From assembly GCA_027487845.1 (NCBI GenBank), contig JAIYCV010000024.1, positions 17,499 through 81,498 on the forward strand: DNA of 64,000 bases, given 5' to 3'. The DNA comes from Flammeovirgaceae bacterium (lineage in GTDB: Bacteria; Bacteroidota; Bacteroidia; Cytophagales; Cyclobacteriaceae). The notes under the pieces were generated by a model. It saw only the letters and a program-made list of their open reading frames with translations, searched no databases and had not been told where the DNA came from. Positions 51,909-61,900 of the stretch are shown here, in pieces (position 1 is the first letter of the stretch; the number at the start of each line of letters is the position of its first letter). Made by a program: the position numbers and the translations under genes.

Positions 51909-52440
51909 ACTTCGTTTCTTTTGACTCTAACTTGGCTCTCAGCAACATCTTGGCCCTGTTGTGTTGTGATTTAGAGGTGCCCTCACTGATACCCAACATA
52001 TCCCCTATCTCTTTGTGGCTAAAGCCTTCAATGGCAAACAGGTTGAAAACCATTCTGCAGCCATCGGGCAACGACTGTATCATGTCAATCAATTCATTCA
52101 AATGAAAACTGGAAAGACTGATCTCCTCTCCTTCACTAAGGTTCGCATTTGCGACATCCACCATAGGCAATAAATACAACTTCTGGCGTTGTGCATTTAG
52201 CGCAGTATTTATCATAATTCGAGTGATCCAGGTATTCAACGAAGAGTCGCCCCGAAAATTCTTTATCGCGGCAAACACTTTAATGAATCCTTCTTGCAAA
52301 ATATCCTCTCCTTCTTGAATCGTTTTGGCATATCGCTTACAGGTAACAGACATTTTTCGGCAATAGCGTTCATACAGCGCCTTTTGGGCTACTCTGTCTC
52401 CACGAGCGCATCCTTGAATGATTTCTTGTTCGCTTAGCAT
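51889..52440 (-). CDS. ECF RNA polymerase sigma factor
   Basis: A 183-residue sigma-70 family protein. Region 2 contains ALYERYCRKMSVTCKRYAKT, EDILQEGFIKVFAAIKNFRG and LNTWITRIMINTALNAQR. Region 4 contains LPDGCRMVFNLFAIEGFSHKEIGDMLGISEGTSKSQHNRAKMLLRAKL, with a clear HTH. It is the first gene of a minus-strand operon with the anti-sigma, LVIVD and barrel genes, and divergent from the T9SS plug gene. Confidence 0.95.
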   Translation of the reverse strand: MLSEQEIIQGCARGDRVAQKALYERYCRKMSVTCKRYAKTIQEGEDILQEGFIKVFAAIKNFRGDSSLNTWITRIMINTALNAQRQKLYLLPMVDVANANLSEGEEISLSSFHLNELIDMIQSLPDGCRMVFNLFAIEGFSHKEIGDMLGISEGTSKSQHNRAKMLLRAKLESKETKYAKFGE

Positions 52441-52508
52441 TAAACCGATTTACTTACTAGACCCCAACTGGCGCAATTTAGTTGGAATGAATATTGATAT
52501 TTTGTTCT

Positions 52509-52521
52509 CTACAATTTGTAG
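52509..52521. promoter_or_regulatory. Small palindrome between divergent sigma and T9SS plug genes
   Basis: CTACAA, T, TTGTAG: 6-bp arms in the 113-bp divergent spacer, about 33 bp before the T9SS plug ATG. It could be a binding site for either gene; short enough to be chance. Confidence 0.3.
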
Positions 52522-52553
52522 TCTAAATTTCACAAAAGAATACACAAACTTCC

Positions 52554-53813
52554 ATGAGAAAAAACTTTCTTCTTTGTTTTCTGGCGCTCGTATCAAGTTC
52601 TTCTGTTGCACAACAGCAGCTGGAGTTTATCGACAAAGCGTATGAATCTACCATAAAGACCATCATGGTATACCCAAATCGTGGAAACGCAACTGACAAT
52701 ATGAATACTTCTGTCACTTCCATAGACGAGAATAACTTGGTGCTGGAGTTTGATGAATTGAAAAATAGCCGCTCCGATTTTTATGTTAAGTTGATACACT
52801 GCAACTACGATTGGACAAAATCCACGCTAAGTGATTTAGATTTTTCGTATGAATACAATGAGTTTAACATCACTGATTATGCCTTCTCAAGCAACACACA
52901 TATACCGTATGTTCATTATCAGTTTGCCATACCACGTGTTAAAATTCCAGGAAACTATTTACTGATCATCTATCGCAACGGAAACAAAAATCAACTGGTA
53001 CTTTCCAAACGACTTATGATTTACGCATCCCAAATCAGTATGGTGAATGATCGACAATTTTTAGGGACAGGCGCAGGGCGAACTATCCAGCCCTTTAATT
53101 TTACGTTGAATTACTCGAACGTGGAAATTTTCAGTCCGCTGCAAAGCGTCCATTTAGTGATGATGCAAAATCATCGCTGGGACAACAGTAAAAATGATAT
53201 CAGCCCATCTTTTGTTCGGGAGAATTCAAGCGAATTAGAGTACCGGTTTTTTGACGAAGTCCAATCCTTTCAAGGTGGCAACGAGTTCCGTTTTGTAGAT
53301 TTTAGATCGCTCAATTATCCAGGTCAAAACACGCATAGCATCGATAAATCGGCCAAGCCATTTCATTTGTATGTGGAAGAAGACAGACCAAGAACAGACC
53401 AAGCTTATTCGCAATACAATGATTACAATGGCGGCTTTTTAATCGACAACCGTGATACGGGCGATTCAAAAACGGGAAGTAATTACCTGAACGTTACATT
53501 CGCTTTAAAACCTTTCAAAAAATATTCAGAGCCCATTTTCGTGGTGGGGGCTTTTAATCAATGGAACCTTACGGAAGAAAATGAGATGAAGTTTAATATC
53601 TCAACCGCCTCTTTTGAAAAGACTTTTTTACTCAAACAAGGCTTTTACAACTACACATACGCCATAAAATCAATTACCACCCCAGCCAATGAAATTGAGG
53701 GCAATCACTTCGAGACCGAAAACGTATATGAAATCTTCGTTTACAACAGGGCCTTTCAGCCCAATGCAGATTTGCTTTTAGGATATTTTGTTTTTGAAAC
53801 CAATCAGCGTTAA
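52554..53813 (+). CDS. Type IX secretion system plug protein (DUF5103-like)
   Basis: A 419-residue secreted protein with signal peptide MRKNFLLCFLALVSSSSVAQ. The N-terminal domain has TIKTIMVYPNRGNATDNMNTSV and LIHCNYDWTKSTLSDLDFSYEYN, and the C-terminal domain an immunoglobulin/CBM48-like FVVGAFNQWNLTEENEMKFN. This is the pattern of the plug protein that closes the SprA translocon on its periplasmic side in the type IX secretion system. Length fits. It stands alone, convergent with cas6 (4-nt overlap). It matches the presence of a T9SS substrate at 58906. Confidence 0.9.
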   Translation: MRKNFLLCFLALVSSSSVAQQQLEFIDKAYESTIKTIMVYPNRGNATDNMNTSVTSIDENNLVLEFDELKNSRSDFYVKLIHCNYDWTKSTLSDLDFSYEYNEFNITDYAFSSNTHIPYVHYQFAIPRVKIPGNYLLIIYRNGNKNQLVLSKRLMIYASQISMVNDRQFLGTGAGRTIQPFNFTLNYSNVEIFSPLQSVHLVMMQNHRWDNSKNDISPSFVRENSSELEYRFFDEVQSFQGGNEFRFVDFRSLNYPGQNTHSIDKSAKPFHLYVEEDRPRTDQAYSQYNDYNGGFLIDNRDTGDSKTGSNYLNVTFALKPFKKYSEPIFVVGAFNQWNLTEENEMKFNISTASFEKTFLLKQGFYNYTYAIKSITTPANEIEGNHFETENVYEIFVYNRAFQPNADLLLGYFVFETNQR

Positions 53814-54610
53814 GCAAAAACCATTTCTTCTTCTGCGGGCTTTTGAATGGCCTTTCCGTTGGCAACGTCTAGCATGCCAAACCCTTTGTGTGAGAAATGA
53901 CCAAGGCCATACTCATAAACAAACTGCTGAACCGGCTGTGGAGCGTATAGCGTAAATGGAAATGTGTAACCACGCACCTCAAATTTGACATCCGAATCAT
54001 ACAATGGATAAATGCGGGCGAATTTTTTAGATGTAGCCTGGATGCGCGCGAGGTAGTCTTTATCAGCAACCAGTTGAAATTTATAAAAACTAGCGAGCTC
54101 ATCAGCTGAAAACTTCATAGACTCTTCCATCCTAGCGATGGTGGAGTCATACAATAAATCCGAAAATTCATCGGTATGAGGAGATATGAACCGTTTGCCC
54201 GATTCATCATTAAAAGAAGCTTGCGTGAGCACAATGGGTGAAATACAAAGAAATTTCACCGATTCGCCAATAGCCACAGGATCTTCATTTTCAATTGCCT
54301 CTGGCACCAATTGTAAGGTGCCTATCAAAAGTTCCTTTTGCACCATCAGCACTTTCAAAAAATATTCTAAAAACTCTTGATCTGACGATGAAAAAACAAG
54401 GGTAACACGAGAAGAATAAAAATGCAACCCTTTTCTGCTGATTTGAATTTGGCCTTTTAAGCCGGAAAAATTATAACGCATAAACGGCAAAAATTTTCTT
54501 TCACCACCAAGCATTACCAACCCTTTAATGGTTTGAGCCACCAAAAATTGATGATGAAACGGAACATATGCGCCCCTGTTCTTTAAATGAAAGACAATCC
54601 TGATTCTCAA
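53810..54610 (-). CDS. cas6: Cas6-like CRISPR RNA endonuclease, orphan
   Basis: A 266-residue protein. The N-terminus (MRIRIVFHLKNRGAYVPFHH) and the two ferredoxin-like halves fit Cas6. The C-terminal glycine-rich loop is YEYGLGHFSHKGFGMLDV (about 234-251), diagnostic of the family. A histidine near 19-20 could be the catalytic one. Cas6 cuts repeat RNA into crRNAs. No CRISPR array and no other cas gene is visible in this window, so it either serves a distant array or has another RNA substrate. Confidence 0.87.
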   Translation of the reverse strand: MRIRIVFHLKNRGAYVPFHHQFLVAQTIKGLVMLGGERKFLPFMRYNFSGLKGQIQISRKGLHFYSSRVTLVFSSSDQEFLEYFLKVLMVQKELLIGTLQLVPEAIENEDPVAIGESVKFLCISPIVLTQASFNDESGKRFISPHTDEFSDLLYDSTIARMEESMKFSADELASFYKFQLVADKDYLARIQATSKKFARIYPLYDSDVKFEVRGYTFPFTLYAPQPVQQFVYEYGLGHFSHKGFGMLDVANGKAIQKPAEEEMVFA

Positions 54611-54737
54611 AAGACAAAAAAATTGGGTAAAAAATTATTATTTACAATAACCCGAGTACGCCATCTAAAAATAGAAAGCTAATGTACGAATAATGCCCTG
54701 AAAAACAGAACTCTTTGAGTGTTAATTTAGTATGAAC

Positions 54738-55835
54738 TCAAACATTGAAACGAAAGTGCATAATATCGCCATCGGCCACTACGTATTCTTTGCCTTCTAC
54801 CCCTAATTTACCAGCTTCCCGGCAACCCACTTCCGTCTTGTACTTCTCAAAATCGGTCAATTTAATTACCTCGGCACGGATGAAACCTTTTTCAAAATCG
54901 GTATGAATTACTCCGGCAGCTTGTGGCGCCTTCCACCCTCTGTGAATGGTCCAAGCCCTTACTTCTTTTTCACCTGCAGTAAAATAGGTGATCAGATCTA
55001 ACAAATGATATGCTGCACGGATCAGTTTACCCAAGCCCGATTCAGTTAAACCGTACTCGTTCAAAAAAGACATTCTATCTTCTTCGTTGTCTAACTCCGC
55101 TATTTGCGCCTCAATTGCAGCGCAAACAATCACCACTTCCGCTCCTTCTTCTTTTACTAAGTTCCGAAGCGCATCTACGTGCTTATTACCCGCGTGGATA
55201 GCCCCTTCGTCTACATTTGCGACATAGATTACGGGCTTATCAGTGAGCAATTGAAGGTCTTCTATTGCCTTTTTTTCTTCCACGTCCATTTTAATGGATC
55301 GGGCATTTTTTCCTGCCTGCAGTGCATCGCGGTAGGCTTGTAAAACAGCTAACTCCTTCTTTGCTTTGGGATCTCCACCTTTTGCCGTTTTCTCCGTCTT
55401 GGCGATTTTCTTTTCGACAGAATCCAAATCGCGCAATTGCAATTCGGTATCAATTATCTCTTTATCAGCTACCGGATCGATCTTACCATCTACATGGATT
55501 ATGTTATCATTATCGAAGCAACGAACCACATGCGCCACCGCATCTACTTCCCGTATGTTCGCTAAAAATTGGTTTCCTAATCCCTCCCCCTTGCTTGCCC
55601 CTTTTACCAGGCCAGCGATGTCCACAAATTCAAAAGTCGTTGGAATTACCTTTTGCGGATTTACCAGACCTTCTAAAATTTTTAACCTCGGATCGGGGAC
55701 AGAGATAACACCTACGTTTGGCTCTATCGTGCAAAACGGAAAGTTGGCAGCCTCGGCCTTATTGTTTGAAAGTGCATTAAACAAAGTAGATTTTCCAACA
55801 TTCGGAAGCCCAACAATTCCACATTTTAGTCCCAT
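54738..55835 (-). CDS. ychF: Redox-regulated ribosome-binding ATPase YchF
   Basis: A 365-residue Obg-family P-loop protein, normal length. The P-loop is GLPNVGKST (9-17); the G3 motif lies in [19 protein letters not shown]. The G4 position reads NVDE instead of NKxD, which in this family explains ATP preference. The C-terminal TGS-like domain is present ([33 protein letters not shown], ending [11 protein letters not shown]). I start at MGLKCGIVG; an upstream frame adds unlikely residues. Cytoplasmic, housekeeping. Confidence 0.97.
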   Translation of the reverse strand: MGLKCGIVGLPNVGKSTLFNALSNNKAEAANFPFCTIEPNVGVISVPDPRLKILEGLVNPQKVIPTTFEFVDIAGLVKGASKGEGLGNQFLANIREVDAVAHVVRCFDNDNIIHVDGKIDPVADKEIIDTELQLRDLDSVEKKIAKTEKTAKGGDPKAKKELAVLQAYRDALQAGKNARSIKMDVEEKKAIEDLQLLTDKPVIYVANVDEGAIHAGNKHVDALRNLVKEEGAEVVIVCAAIEAQIAELDNEEDRMSFLNEYGLTESGLGKLIRAAYHLLDLITYFTAGEKEVRAWTIHRGWKAPQAAGVIHTDFEKGFIRAEVIKLTDFEKYKTEVGCREAGKLGVEGKEYVVADGDIMHFRFNV

Positions 55836-55952
55836 ACTTGAAATTTGCTTTTTTTCTTTGAAGTTTTGAGTCGCCCCAGTTACCAATCTTAAAATCAGGT
55901 CGCAAATATAGATAAGTCTTAAGGAGTTGCGAAACCTGCTAAGTGTACAAAA

Positions 55953-55985
55953 GAAAAACCCCTGGATTGCTCCAAGGGTTTTTCC
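55953..55985 (-). terminator. Intrinsic terminator after the DUF3276 gene
   Basis: AAAAACCCCTGGATTG and CTCCAAGGGTTTTT form a stem of about ten pairs with A/T runs on both sides. It stops transcription from DUF3276 before ychF. Confidence 0.85.
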
Positions 55986-56008
55986 GGTCTAGGGCTAGGT
56001 AGGTAAAT

Positions 56009-56365
56009 CTAATCCCATTTAAGATCTGTTTCGGCTGTCACGCTCTTTACTGCTTCTTCATTTTCTTCACGAACTTGGTCAAATTGCGAAAAGTCGACAC
56101 CCGGCATAAGTTCATTTTTAACGTGGTTTACAGTATTATTGAGTGCCTCGACAAATTTGTTAAAGTCCTCTTTGTAAAGAAAGATTTTGTGCTTTTCATA
56201 AGTGAACCCTTCATCATCCTTGTTGTAGCGCTTTTTACTTTCTGTAATCGTTACATAGTAATCGCTTGAACGTGTTGCCTTTACATCGAAAAAATAGGTG
56301 CGCTTTCCAGCTTTCACTTTCTCCGAGAAGATCTCATCCCGGCCATTCATCTTGTTATCTTCCAC
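56009..56365 (-). CDS. PUR-alpha-like nucleic-acid-binding protein (DUF3276)
   Basis: A 118-residue protein whose core, EIFSEKVKAGKRTYFFDVKATRSSDYYVTITESKKR, then KHKIFLYKEDFNKFVEALNNTV, is the single PUR repeat typical of Bacteroidota DUF3276 proteins. Family members bind single-stranded DNA or RNA. The acidic tail (REENEEAVKSVTAETDLKWD) is usual. It is a useful phylum marker. Monocistronic, with its own terminator. Confidence 0.93.
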   Translation of the reverse strand: MEDNKMNGRDEIFSEKVKAGKRTYFFDVKATRSSDYYVTITESKKRYNKDDEGFTYEKHKIFLYKEDFNKFVEALNNTVNHVKNELMPGVDFSQFDQVREENEEAVKSVTAETDLKWD

Positions 56366-56507
56366 AGGTATTTAAAGTTTAGTTTTTGGTTGATCCCAAT
56401 ATACTAGTTAAAATATTTATTGCAAACAAGCAACCCTATTTTTTGAAGGCAATGTGCTACTTTTGAAACAGTTACACGTACATTAATCCCAAAAACAACC
56501 AAAAACA

Positions 56508-57422
56508 ATGGCCTCAAACCTAAGCTTGGATGAAGTTAAAAAAGTTGGCGGTTTAGAATTGCTTGCCAAGCAATTAGTAGAAGGCTTTATAACTGGCTTA
56601 CATAAATCTCCTTATCATGGCTTTTCGGTAGAGTTTGCAGAACACCGCCTTTATAATGAGGGACAAAGCACTCGCCATATTGACTGGAAAGTGTTTGCGC
56701 GCACCGACCGGCTTTACACCAAACAATACGAAGAGGAAACCAACCTTAGATGCTTGCTCGTAATTGACAGGTCTCCTTCCATGTTTTATCCCGAAGGCCG
56801 GCAATCTAAATTGCAATTTGCTATGAATGCCGCTGCGGCCTTAGCATACCTGTTGCATACTCAGCGCGATGCTGCTGGCGTGTGCCTCTTTTCGGAAAAA
56901 ATCGAAGAACTCACGCCCATCAAAAGCACTGGCACACATCTCAATAAGCTCTTCGCGACACTTGAAAAATATAGCAAACCTGACACTTTTTCGAGAAAAG
57001 TAACCAGGGTAAAATCAGCACTCGATGAAATTGCCGAGAAAATTCATAGGCGTTCGCTTGTAATTATCTTCAGCGATATGTTTGACGAAAGCGAGGGTCT
57101 TAATGAGTTGTTTAAATCGCTTCAACATCTAAAACATAATAAACATGAAGTTCTTTTATTTCATGTAACCGATCACGAAACTGAATTGAATTTCGCTTTC
57201 GCGGATAGGCCGCACGAGTTTATCGATCTCGAAAGCGGTGAACGACTAAAGTTAAATCCTTCTGAGATTAAGGATCAATATGAATCTCAATTAAAGCAAC
57301 TGCACACTGAGCTTAAGATGAAATGCAATCAACTGAAGATTGATTTTATTTCAGTTAACACGAAAAGTAATTATTTCGAAGTATTGCAAGCTTATTTAAA
57401 CAAGCGCGCCAAGATGAGATGA
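56508..57422 (+). CDS. DUF58 domain protein with VWA-like fold
   Basis: A 304-residue cytoplasmic protein. DUF58 motif near 45-60: TRHIDWKVFARTDRLYTKQYEEETN. Then a VWA-like core with LLVIDRSPSMFYP, AAALAYLLHTQRDAAGVCLF and VIIFSDMFDE. The MIDAS is of the D-x-S-x-S type (DRSPS). DUF58 proteins often work with a MoxR ATPase in protein-complex maturation; none is adjacent here, so the partner must be elsewhere. Divergent from DUF3276. Confidence 0.93.
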   Translation: MASNLSLDEVKKVGGLELLAKQLVEGFITGLHKSPYHGFSVEFAEHRLYNEGQSTRHIDWKVFARTDRLYTKQYEEETNLRCLLVIDRSPSMFYPEGRQSKLQFAMNAAAALAYLLHTQRDAAGVCLFSEKIEELTPIKSTGTHLNKLFATLEKYSKPDTFSRKVTRVKSALDEIAEKIHRRSLVIIFSDMFDESEGLNELFKSLQHLKHNKHEVLLFHVTDHETELNFAFADRPHEFIDLESGERLKLNPSEIKDQYESQLKQLHTELKMKCNQLKIDFISVNTKSNYFEVLQAYLNKRAKMR

Positions 57423-57438
57423 CAAACGCTGCGCTAGT

Positions 57439-57798
57439 TTATTTTACCAATTCTTCGTTATGAAGGTAAACTTTCCGGGCTAAAAGGACTTCCTTCGTCT
57501 CAACGTGATCGGGATCTGGCACACAACAATCGACCGGGCAAACAGCTGCACATTGTGGCTCCTCGTGAAAACCAGTGCATTCGGTACACTTTCCAGAAAC
57601 GATATAATAAAATTCGTTCGATACAGGTTTTTGATCTTCTTTCGCGTCTGCAAAAGAACCGTCATCCAACTTTACGGCTGTCAACGCAGTGCCTCCAGCC
57701 CAGTTCCACTCTCTTCCGCCCTCATAAATCGCAGTATTGGGGCACTCCGGTTCGCAGGCACCGCAATTAATGCACTCATCGGTAATCATTATGGCCAT
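57439..57798 (-). CDS. 4Fe-4S dicluster ferredoxin
   Basis: A 119-residue protein with two cluster motifs: [12 protein letters not shown] (9-20) and a second with a long insert, [22 protein letters not shown] (about 73-94). The insertion between first and later cysteines is typical of the 2[4Fe-4S] Alvin/Azotobacter type. Cytoplasmic electron carrier. It is encoded divergently from the LuxC-like reductase, an arrangement I recall in other Bacteroidota; a functional tie is inferred only. Confidence 0.94.
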   Translation of the reverse strand: MAIMITDECINCGACEPECPNTAIYEGGREWNWAGGTALTAVKLDDGSFADAKEDQKPVSNEFYYIVSGKCTECTGFHEEPQCAAVCPVDCCVPDPDHVETKEVLLARKVYLHNEELVK

Positions 57799-57893
57799 AT
57801 ATACAGATATTCAGGTTTTACTGATAATTTCGACACAAAAATACGCCACCAACATCATCCGTCAAAACAACCCACCCTCAACAATAGTTTAGA

Positions 57894-58904
57894 ATGAACT
57901 TATCTGAAAGAATAAATGCTTTTTCAATGCTTGGCGAACGGTTGCACTCCCTTTCGCAGGAAGACCAACAATTATTAAAAGGATCGGCAAAGGCAGCAAA
58001 TCCGTGGTTTATAGATGAAAGTGTGGAATTGGCACTCTCCGGAATTCAGAAATTCATGAATCGCAAAGCTCTTGAAAGCTGGGTGAGTAATTACCCGCTC
58101 GAGAAAGACAAGCCAAAAAAAATAGGCGTGGCAATGGCTGGAAATATTCCCTTAGTTGGCTTCCACGATCTTTTATCGATACTAATTTCAGGGCATTCCG
58201 CGCACATAAAGTTAAGTCATCAAGATACCTTTTTAATGACGAAGATTATTGCCATGTTAATAGAAATTGAACCAAGGCTTAGTCCCAGAATTGTAATTAC
58301 GGAACGCCTGAATGGTGTTGACGCAGTGATTGCAACAGGCAGCGACAATACATCTCGCTATTTTGAATACTACTTTCGAAATATACCCCACATCATTCGT
58401 AAAAATCGATCTTCCTGCGCTATCCTATTAGGTGAAGAAAGTACCGATGAGTTGGTTCGATTGGGTTTTGACGTATTCAGCTATTTTGGAATGGGATGCC
58501 GAAATGTTTCTAAACTTTACCTGCCAGAGGGTTTTGATTTATCAGAATTGAGCAAGGCGTTTGAGACTTATTCCCATGTCAGTCAGCACAATAAATACAT
58601 GAATAATTATGATTACCAGAAGGCCATACTAATTCTCAATTCAACTGCTTTTCACGATAATGGGTTTTCGCTTATGCGCGAGGACACATCACTCGTTTCG
58701 CCCCTGGCAACACTATTTTTTGAATATTATAAAGACCAAGCTGATCTTTCCGCAAGGATTCAGAAGTGTGGCGAAAAATTGCAATGTATCTCGTCTGTAA
58801 AAGGTTGGTATCCAAAAAGTGTCGATTTTGGAACTACTCAGTTACCTGAACTAGCTGACTACGCTGATGCCATTGACACGTTGAAATTTCTTTCGAACAT
58901 TTAA
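57894..58904 (+). CDS. Acyl-CoA reductase, LuxC-like
   Basis: A 336-residue member of the LuxC/aldehyde dehydrogenase fold. GVAMAGNIPLVGFHDLLSILISGH near residues 82-105 is the nucleotide-binding block, then HAVIATGSD-like VDAVIATGSDNTSRYF, IIRKNRSSCAILLG, and FSYFGMGCRNVSKLYLP, whose Cys is the candidate acyl acceptor. The reaction would be NADPH-dependent reduction of acyl-CoA to aldehyde. No luciferase genes are near. The substrate is unknown. Its stop lies next to the stop of the giant adhesin gene. Confidence 0.9.
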   Translation: MNLSERINAFSMLGERLHSLSQEDQQLLKGSAKAANPWFIDESVELALSGIQKFMNRKALESWVSNYPLEKDKPKKIGVAMAGNIPLVGFHDLLSILISGHSAHIKLSHQDTFLMTKIIAMLIEIEPRLSPRIVITERLNGVDAVIATGSDNTSRYFEYYFRNIPHIIRKNRSSCAILLGEESTDELVRLGFDVFSYFGMGCRNVSKLYLPEGFDLSELSKAFETYSHVSQHNKYMNNYDYQKAILILNSTAFHDNGFSLMREDTSLVSPLATLFFEYYKDQADLSARIQKCGEKLQCISSVKGWYPKSVDFGTTQLPELADYADAIDTLKFLSNI

Positions 58905-58905
58905 C

Positions 58906-61900
58906 TTATTTACTGTCACGCAATACTTCTACCCAACCCGTAAATACTTGTTCACCTGCCTTAATTCTGTAGTAGTAAACACCCTCAGTAATATCCTTTG
59001 CATCCCAATTATTCTTATAGTCATCCGATTTATATACCTCTTTACCCCACCGATTAACAATGATTACCTGAGTAGAAGATGGTAAATTGCGGATAAAGAA
59101 AGTATCGTTAAACTCATCGCCATTTGGCGTAATTACATTCGGAATAAATATACTTTCGTCTGCACCTATATCTACGCTGTAGTTCTGTAAACAGCCAAAT
59201 CCATCCCGCACTGACACCGAGTATAGCCCAGCAAATAAACTCGAAGCTGTAACTTCCATTTTAAGACTTTGCGCATTGCGAGCAGCGGTTGTCCATTCTT
59301 GCAGATAACCTTGGTTTGGAGGAAACCGTGGTGTTATTAATTCCACACGCACTTCGTACGGTGCTTTGCCACTTTCCTTGATACCAACCGCCATAGAACC
59401 TGTAGCAAAATCAGGTAATGAAATATTCTTAGTCACATAAATGGTATCCAATTTTTCAGTCGGCCCAGTAATAGTAAATGGTTTAACTGCTATTATCGGA
59501 CTTGTACAGCCATTTATTGAAAACTGATTCTGTTGTAATTGCAACTGATAATTGCCTTGCGCAAGAGTTAAGTCTTTAATAATAAAATCCTGTTTCGCAT
59601 TCACCGTGCTAATCAAGCCAGATGAAACTACATTGGTCTGCTGCAAAATCTGATAGGTATAATCTACCGAAGCTCCCTTGAAGTTTGACAGCGTGACTGT
59701 CGCCCGTTCCTCAATACATTTTAAAGGGTCATTTTTCAACGTGAAATCAACTGATGTTGGCGCGGGAACTTCAATAGCAAATTCTTTTGAACAGCCCCCC
59801 GCATCAATCACCCGGAAAACATGACCGCCTGCTGTTAATCCTGTGAAAGTATTATTAGCTGGTAAATTAATAAATGAAACACCATCCAAAGAATAAGTGT
59901 AAGATGAAGTTGCACCGCCCGCAACTGACTTGATGACTAAGCTGCCATTAGCACCTGAGCAGGCCGCCTCAGTGGAGTAGCTGATTGTAATATCTTGCAC
60001 CGCACTGGTAATATCTTGCTGTTTTATGTTTTGACATTGTGAGCCCACTGAGTTAAGGAAAACAAAATAGCTCGCAGGTGGTAGTTTGTCAAAAACATAC
60101 GAGGTAGATCCTCCTGAAGTAACATCAAACATGGTTGTGGGCTTAACGGATTGACTGGTACTTATTCCTATCTTAAAGGAGCCTACCGATGATATAATGG
60201 CAGTTACCGTTCCATTTGATGTAGCGACACAGGAAGAACTGGTTCCGATCACCGAGAAATCTACTAGTCCTGGGAAGGTAATGTTTGACTCGAAGTCTTT
60301 TGAACAAGCGTTCGCATCTGTAACGGTAAGGGTATGTTTACCACTTGCCAGCCCGGCAAAAGTATTGTTTGCGGGCAATGAAGCGATTCCAACGCCATCA
60401 AACTTAAAGGCGTAAGGCACTGTTCCGCCAGAAATCGTTCCAACTAAGATACTTCCATCATTATTACTACATGTTGCATTGGTAACCGTGGTGGGCGCTA
60501 TGATATCGGCAGCACCAGGAGGAATGGTGATCGTAACCGCAGCAAAACAAGGATCCGATGAATTTCTCCGAACACTTATTACTTGTTGAAAGTTTGGAGC
60601 TGCCCCAGCAGGTATCCCAGTTATTTGGCTTCCTGCCGTAAAAGCTTTGAATGGATCATTGACACCACCATCTAAAGACCATTGAAGAACATTCCCCGTC
60701 TCCCCCGGAACAGATATAGTCACAGCACCAGAAGCTTGACCAAAACATTTAGGAGAAACAATATTTGAAGCCGATGGAATACCTACTGTTCCAGATTGGT
60801 CAATTGTGACTTGACCCGTTTTGGTGCATGCTACATCGCCATAAATGATCGTGTAGGTATAGACACCCACAGGAAGGTTAACAAAAGTTGAATCGTTAAA
60901 ATTTGTTCGTGCGATAGTATTATTTGTTGCAGATATCCCCTTGATATCAATCTGGACTCCGACATTATTTACAGCAGGTACAAACGGTTTAATGCTCATC
61001 ACAATCTTTCCATTCGAATTCGTACATGTTGCTGGGCTTGGCTTTGGTACAATAACGACTGTGGCACAATTGCCCGTTCCTCCGCCTGAACAAAGCGAAC
61101 TAGAAGCCGATCTTACAGTCACATTAATAGTTCCTGTCGCATTCGGGCAACCCGATAAGGTGTATGTGACACTTATCGCAACAACAGTACCTGCGCTGCC
61201 ACTTGGATTGAATGTATTACCTGTAACTCCAGTGCCAATAAATGTAAAAGTACCACCCCCAATAGACGCAGATACTAAAGTAGTAAGATCAACACTGCCG
61301 CCCGCGGGGCAAATGGTAGTATTACTAGTAGTCAATGTTGGGCAAGAACCAGCGCAAAATGGATCTGTTGCGAGCAATACAGTAACAACCGCAGTATTAA
61401 CTAATGTAGAGGAACACGAACCAATTGAAGCAATCACGTTAAAGGTGGTAGTAGAAGTTAAATTACCAGTAGGCAATGAAATAGTAGAACCCGCGCTAAG
61501 GCTAAGTACTGGAGTACCAACCGAAGTTGTGCCATTTCTCAATTGATAACTCACACCCGCTTGCGAGTTTGCAACTTGAATATTAGTTGCGGTAGAAGTA
61601 CAGATGGAAGGGTTTTGCACGGTGACGCCCAATGAAGCCAATGGCGGTGTTGTAACCGTTACAATAGGCGAAGTCGTCATTTGTACCGAACAAGTGCCCG
61701 ATGAGGCAATAACATTAAATGTGGTAGTGGCAGAAAGGCTTTGAGTATTAAGGTTCACAGTTCCGTTATTTCCTGCAACACTTGATCCAACTAACGCTCC
61801 CGTTGAACTGTTGACCAACTGGTAATTAACACCATTTTCAGAACTCAAGACCTGAATAAATGCTGCAGTCCCCGCGCAAATCGTGGGCGGCTGGGTGTTT

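Noticed and set aside
60941..61546. 201-codon plus-strand frame inside the adhesin gene
   Set aside because: Antisense shadow of the repetitive Thr/Val-rich coding sequence.
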